A model generated the notes under the pieces. That model was not told the DNA's origin and ran no database searches. It saw only the letters and a list, made by a program, of their open reading frames with translations. Source: Flavobacteriales bacterium UBA4474 (lineage in GTDB: Bacteria; Bacteroidota; Bacteroidia; Flavobacteriales_D; Sanyastnellaceae). From it: 27,072 nucleotides of DNA. Shown here in pieces: positions 23,541-27,072 of the stretch. The stretch is taken from NCBI GenBank assembly GCA_002389295.1, contig DGOE01000081.1:1-27072 (forward strand), given 5' to 3'. The translations under genes were made by a program, and so were the position numbers. Within the stretch, counting starts at the first letter, position 1. Every line of letters starts with the position of its first letter.

Positions 23541-25994
23541 ATGAAGCGATTGCTACTCGGTGTTGTTGCAGTGCTCTGCAGCACCCTTGCTTATTCCCAA
23601 GCCACAGAAATTGTCGTGGAGACCTATGCCGATGACATCGGAATGGTCGGGACGACTGACCTCACTGGCTACAGCACATACCGCGTGTATGTGAAATTCC
23701 CATCTGATCAGGAATTCCTTACAGCCGTATACGGAGACGTCGATTTCCCGACACGCATTAAAGGTGGAGACAACTTCTACCATGCAGCAGTGGGCGCATT
23801 GACCAATGAGTCATACAACGATTTTCTTTTCGCTGGATTTCCGGAATTGGAATACGACAGCTTTGTGACCATCGGCATGGCGGGCCCTCACAATGCGAGT
23901 GCCGGTGAAGCGGCCATCAATTCCGTGGGAGATCCGGTTTCGAATTGGATCCCCGTGTTTGAGCCAGGCGGCGGCATGACCGGTGGCGACATCACCATCG
24001 ACACCCAGACGGGTGGAAGTTGGTTCCCCCTGTTCCCGGACGCCAATGCTTATGCAGGAGCGGACAGCCTGGTAATGATTGGACAATTCACGACCGACAC
24101 CACATTGTATGGCGTGATCAGCATTGCCAGCTTTGTAGGAGGTAATCAAGACAGCACTGCCCTCGTCACTTTGGCTTTTAGCAGCGTCGCCGATGCCGTC
24201 TTCGGTTGCACGGACAGCGATGCGACGAATTTCGATGCGGCGGCAAATGAGGACAACGGTTCTTGTGTTTTTGCATGCGACTACCCCGGCACGCAATTGA
24301 TGATCACAGGATCAGATTCTTCGCCCGTGAGCTGTAGTGGTTTCGCAGACGGTTTTGCGTCCATCACGGTCACAGGAGGCCAAGGAAGCCTGTCTTTTTC
24401 CAATGGCATTGTCAACAACGCTACTGGCCTGTTCAATGGCGTTGTGGCAGGAGAGTTGACCTTGACCGTGACCGACAACCAGGGTTGTTCGGTAGAATCA
24501 ACGGTCACTGTCGGCAGCCCAGAAGCATTTGAAGTCATGGCGACCTTGTCTGACCCCATCAGCTGCAACGGTTTGTCCGACGCTGTGTTGAGCGGTTCGA
24601 GCACGGGTGGTACAGGTGCTGCCACCTTCAGCTTGGATGCGCCAGTGGATACGGGTGCTGGCCCTTATTTCGAGATGGGCAATGAGGTGTTGCTCTTTGA
24701 AAACATCGGTGTTGGCCTGTATACGGTGTACGGCATCGATGCCAACGGATGTGTGGACAACACCCCCGGCATTTCCATCAGCCAGCCAGCTCCATTCAAT
24801 GTCTATGCCCAAGCAGTGGTCCCGACCAGCTGTCCTAATGGCGATGACGGAACGGTTGTGTTGAATTACTTCGGCGGCAGCGGAAACGCCACCAGTTACA
24901 GTGCGGACGGCGTGACTTTCGATGCCAACGACACCTTTTCGTTGGCCCCAGGTTCTTACACCTTCTATGGTCAAGACGTCAATGGATGTGTGGATACATC
25001 GGATGTGATTGTGGTGACTTCTCCTTCGGACTTTGTCGCGCAGGAGGAATTGACGAGTCCCAGCTGCTTTGGTACAATGGACGGTGCCATCACAGTGGAG
25101 GTTCAGGGAGGAACAGCTCCCATCTCTTACGTTATGGACAGCGACACCACCAGCATGTTGATGATGGACATGGTCGGTGCAGGCACATATGCCATCGAAG
25201 TAGTGGACGGAAACGGCTGCTCTTTTGATGCGAGTGTGGAACTGACAGGCCCCAGTGAAATTGTACCCGCTGCGACCATTACAGACGTTCTGTGCAGCGA
25301 CAGTGAGGACGGTGTACTTGCAGTATCGGCAACAGGCGGTTCAGGTATGGGATACACTTACGCCATTGACAATGGGGGCTTCGGTCCCAACGCCGACTTC
25401 GATGGGTTGTCCCCAGGCACGTACACAGTGACAGTGCAGGACGACACGGAGTGCGCGGGCAGTGCAGATTTCACTGTGGCATCTCCAGACGCCATCGCTG
25501 TGACGGTAGATGCCAATGATGGCGCTACAGGTGCTGCCGCTGACGGTGTTATTGACATCACGGTCGATGGTGGTACGCCGCCGTTTGAGTACAGCTGGGA
25601 GGGTCCAGGTTTCACCAGCACCGATGAGGATGCCGCTGGTGTTTCCGCAGGAGATTACACGGTAACCATTACCGATGCTAATGGCTGCACGTTCTCCAGC
25701 ACGACCATTGTTGTGGTCAGTGGAATTGAAGAAATGGTCAGCTTGATTGACGTCACGCTGTACCCGAACCCCACCCAGTCCAATGTGACGGTCACGATGA
25801 GCGGCCTGAACGGGGAATCCGTAACAGCTGTATTGCTCGATGGACTCGGCCGCCAGGTCAGTCAAGAGGACCTCGGCAACCTCACAGGAGAAAAAATCCA
25901 TGTCATGGATCTGTCTTCTGTGGAATCAGGAGTGTACTACTTGCGCCTGATGGTGGAGGATGCAGCGGAAGTATTGCGCATCGTCAAGCACTAA
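23541..25994 (+). CDS. Large secreted adhesin-like protein: novel N-terminal module, six SprB-type repeats, T9SS tail
   Basis: 817 residues from the ATG at 23541, which begins the signal peptide (MKRLLLGVVAVLCSTLAYSQ); an in-frame frame to 23436 adds a non-signal leader. Residues about 20-215 form a module with DLTGYSTYRVYV and LEYDSFVTIGM that is repeated in the next gene and that I do not recognise. One Cys repeat (GCTDSDATNFDAAANEDNGSC, cut here as residues 222-242) follows. Then come six SprB-like repeats of 70-90 residues, starting near 258, 336, 426, 504, 580 and 654, each with an early Cys ('SC.G..DG' pattern), 'GG.G...Y', 'GLS.GTYTV.V.D..GC' and a link 'SP'. The tail from about 732 (DVTLYPNPTQSNVTV) is a type A T9SS domain. 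SprB repeats in gliding Flavobacteria serve surface adhesion and motility; here a surface adhesin role is inferred. The gene is bounded by terminators on both sides. Confidence 0.9.
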   Translation: MKRLLLGVVAVLCSTLAYSQATEIVVETYADDIGMVGTTDLTGYSTYRVYVKFPSDQEFLTAVYGDVDFPTRIKGGDNFYHAAVGALTNESYNDFLFAGFPELEYDSFVTIGMAGPHNASAGEAAINSVGDPVSNWIPVFEPGGGMTGGDITIDTQTGGSWFPLFPDANAYAGADSLVMIGQFTTDTTLYGVISIASFVGGNQDSTALVTLAFSSVADAVFGCTDSDATNFDAAANEDNGSCVFACDYPGTQLMITGSDSSPVSCSGFADGFASITVTGGQGSLSFSNGIVNNATGLFNGVVAGELTLTVTDNQGCSVESTVTVGSPEAFEVMATLSDPISCNGLSDAVLSGSSTGGTGAATFSLDAPVDTGAGPYFEMGNEVLLFENIGVGLYTVYGIDANGCVDNTPGISISQPAPFNVYAQAVVPTSCPNGDDGTVVLNYFGGSGNATSYSADGVTFDANDTFSLAPGSYTFYGQDVNGCVDTSDVIVVTSPSDFVAQEELTSPSCFGTMDGAITVEVQGGTAPISYVMDSDTTSMLMMDMVGAGTYAIEVVDGNGCSFDASVELTGPSEIVPAATITDVLCSDSEDGVLAVSATGGSGMGYTYAIDNGGFGPNADFDGLSPGTYTVTVQDDTECAGSADFTVASPDAIAVTVDANDGATGAAADGVIDITVDGGTPPFEYSWEGPGFTSTDEDAAGVSAGDYTVTITDANGCTFSSTTIVVVSGIEEMVSLIDVTLYPNPTQSNVTVTMSGLNGESVTAVLLDGLGRQVSQEDLGNLTGEKIHVMDLSSVESGVYYLRLMVEDAAEVLRIVKH

Positions 25995-26013
25995 GCCAAA
26001 ACGATATCGAACG

Positions 26014-26046
26014 AAAAGGGCGGCCCACAGGCCGCCCTTTTTATTT
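26014..26046 (+). terminator. Intrinsic terminator of the SprB-repeat gene
   Basis: AAAAGGGCGGCC, loop CACA, GGCCGCCCTTTT is a perfect 12-bp stem with a T-run at its 3' side, 20 nt after the stop at 25994. The A-run 5' of the stem makes it partly bidirectional in form. Confidence 0.92.
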
Positions 26047-26169
26047 TGGGCATTATACCAAAATTCAAGTCATTCAGAAAAGAATGTTGAAAGCAGAGTG
26101 GATTCCTACGTCAGACGCTTGAATTAAGGGTGGACTTTGCATGCGACGAATTGAACCAACCCCAATCTC

Positions 26170-27072
26170 ATGAAGCTGAATAAGCTCTTTTTGGCCCTGT
26201 GCCTTTTTCCCTCACTGCTTTCAGCCCAGCAATACGGCTTGGAGGTGGAAGTTGTCAATGAAGACATCGGTGTACTTGTCGGCGCCCTTGGCTCTACTGA
26301 CCTGACAGGCTACACGTGTTACCGGGCCTACATCACCATGCAAAACGAGGACGACTTCCTCAGCTCCATTTCTGGCGATGCAGTCAACCCCACCTACATC
26401 ACGACCACCACAACCTTCAGCAACGCTGCCTTGGGTGCAGTGACGCCCAATGGCATCAACAGTTTATTGTTTCCGGTGTATCCAGACTTGGAGTTTGACA
26501 CGTGGGTCACGATTGGCTTGGATGGTGTGCCCGATGCTGCGGCTGGAGAGGCAGCCGTTTCCACGGTGCAATCAAGCAGCAACCAATGGGCAACAGCCCT
26601 GAATCCTGGCGCTGACATCGACGGATCAAGCGTAGCCATCGACGACCCCCTTGGTGGCGCTTGGTATGCGCTGAATGGTGACGCCAACGGTGTGGCTGGA
26701 ACGGAACTCAGAGTACTGGCAGGTCAATTTGTAACGGATGGCGACTTGAGTCTCCAGTTCTACACACAGATTTTCATCAACGGCAACGGCCTGAATGAAG
26801 TTCCCGGTGCTGACGGGGCGGCTCGCCCGACCTACATCTGGCCGACTTCTGTTGCGGAAGGGTGCACGGATGCTGCCGCATGCAATTATGACGCCGATGC
26901 TGGAGCAGACGATGGCTCTTGCACGTATCCAGACGAGACTTACTTGGATTGCGACGGCAACTGCATCAACGACTCCGACGGTGACGGAACCTGTGACGAG
27001 CTGGAATCGAGCGGCTGCACAGACATGTCAGCATGCAACTACAATCCGAACGCGACCGATGACGATGGTTCT
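26170..27072 (+). CDS. Secreted protein paralogous to the SprB-repeat protein (partial, 3' end outside window)
   Basis: From the ATG at 26170 the frame is open for 301 codons to the window end. A signal peptide (MKLNKLFLALCLFPSLLSAQ) is followed by an N-terminal module of about 200 residues parallel to the upstream protein: DIGVLVGALGSTDLTGYTCYRAYI, then VYPDLEFDTWVTIGLDG, AAAGEAAV and LGGAWYALNGDANG. Two GCTD-type Cys repeats follow at residues 231 and 282 (GCTDAAACNYDADAGADDGSC is the first). Between them lies the linker 'YLDCDGNCINDSDGDGTCDELE', a calcium-binding-like Asp-rich segment. These repeats are common in large surface proteins of marine Bacteroidota, often in long arrays, so a long repeat array and a T9SS tail beyond the edge are likely. 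The 176-nt upstream gap holds the previous gene's terminator; no convincing -7 box was found. Confidence 0.9.
   Translation, partial: MKLNKLFLALCLFPSLLSAQQYGLEVEVVNEDIGVLVGALGSTDLTGYTCYRAYITMQNEDDFLSSISGDAVNPTYITTTTTFSNAALGAVTPNGINSLLFPVYPDLEFDTWVTIGLDGVPDAAAGEAAVSTVQSSSNQWATALNPGADIDGSSVAIDDPLGGAWYALNGDANGVAGTELRVLAGQFVTDGDLSLQFYTQIFINGNGLNEVPGADGAARPTYIWPTSVAEGCTDAAACNYDADAGADDGSCTYPDETYLDCDGNCINDSDGDGTCDELESSGCTDMSACNYNPNATDDDGS

Noticed and set aside
26062..26125. AATTCAAG ... CTTGAATT inverted repeat before the last gene
   Set aside because: Arms of only 8 bp, about 48 nt apart, expected by chance in an AT-rich spacer.
1..27072. tRNA, rRNA, CRISPR array, insertion sequence or phage genes
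   Set aside because: None seen: no cloverleaf or rRNA-like sequence, no repeat-spacer array, no transposase, integrase or phage structural motif. Every intergenic gap is under 300 nt.

Overview
The window looks like a chromosomal segment of a high-GC member of the Bacteroidota, most likely a Flavobacteriales-type lineage (Cryomorphaceae/Schleiferiaceae-like). The evidence is gene content. Several secreted proteins end in type IX secretion (T9SS) sorting domains. There are SprB-type adhesin repeats and 'GCTD...A.NY...GSC' Cys repeats. Also present are a choice-of-anchor-B protein, a BT_3928-type DoxX protein, DUF1599, LptF and a periplasmic DPP III lipoprotein. Shine-Dalgarno sequences are mostly absent, and a few intergenic regions carry TAnnTTTG-like -7 boxes. 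The lineage is an inference; no rRNA or tRNA gene is visible. I see no mobile element, phage or CRISPR array.

Layout. 1-3689 (minus strand): lptF followed by two glycosyltransferases, a tight envelope-polysaccharide operon; the last gene runs off the left edge. 3783-7607 (plus): a DPP III (M49) lipoprotein, a small antitoxin-like protein whose start overlaps the peptidase stop, and a T9SS-secreted choice-of-anchor-B protein. 7617-9279 (minus): folP overlapping cdaA (c-di-AMP synthesis). Diverging from it (plus, 9405-12524): a DUF1599 protein with an internal duplication, a BT_3928-type membrane protein and a lone DppB-like permease. 12515-14259 (minus): csaA, a gmhB-like HAD phosphatase and a class IV aminotransferase, closely packed. 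14323-17421 (plus): a single 1032-residue ORF that appears to fuse the small (MutA-like) and large (MutB) subunits of methylmalonyl-CoA mutase. 17439-20812 (minus): hup with its own terminator, then trmH, a MATE transporter and fmt. 21001-21465 (plus): a hotdog thioesterase. 21587-27072 (plus): three consecutive large exported proteins separated by strong intrinsic terminators.

Most of the window is housekeeping: envelope, folate, nucleotide second messenger, translation and propionate metabolism. The accessory part is the right-hand end. One protein there has four copies of a starch-binding-like beta-sandwich module, each closed by a Cys-rich tail. Next come two adjacent paralogues that share an N-terminal module of about 200 residues that I do not recognise as a named domain. 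The first continues into six SprB-like repeats and a T9SS tail; the second continues into Cys/Asp-rich repeats and is cut by the window end.

The observations most worth checking are the MutA-MutB fusion, the HAD phosphatase in which all three Cys of the GmhB zinc site appear to be Ser, the antitoxin-like gene without a toxin, and the shared N-terminal module of the two T9SS-type paralogues.
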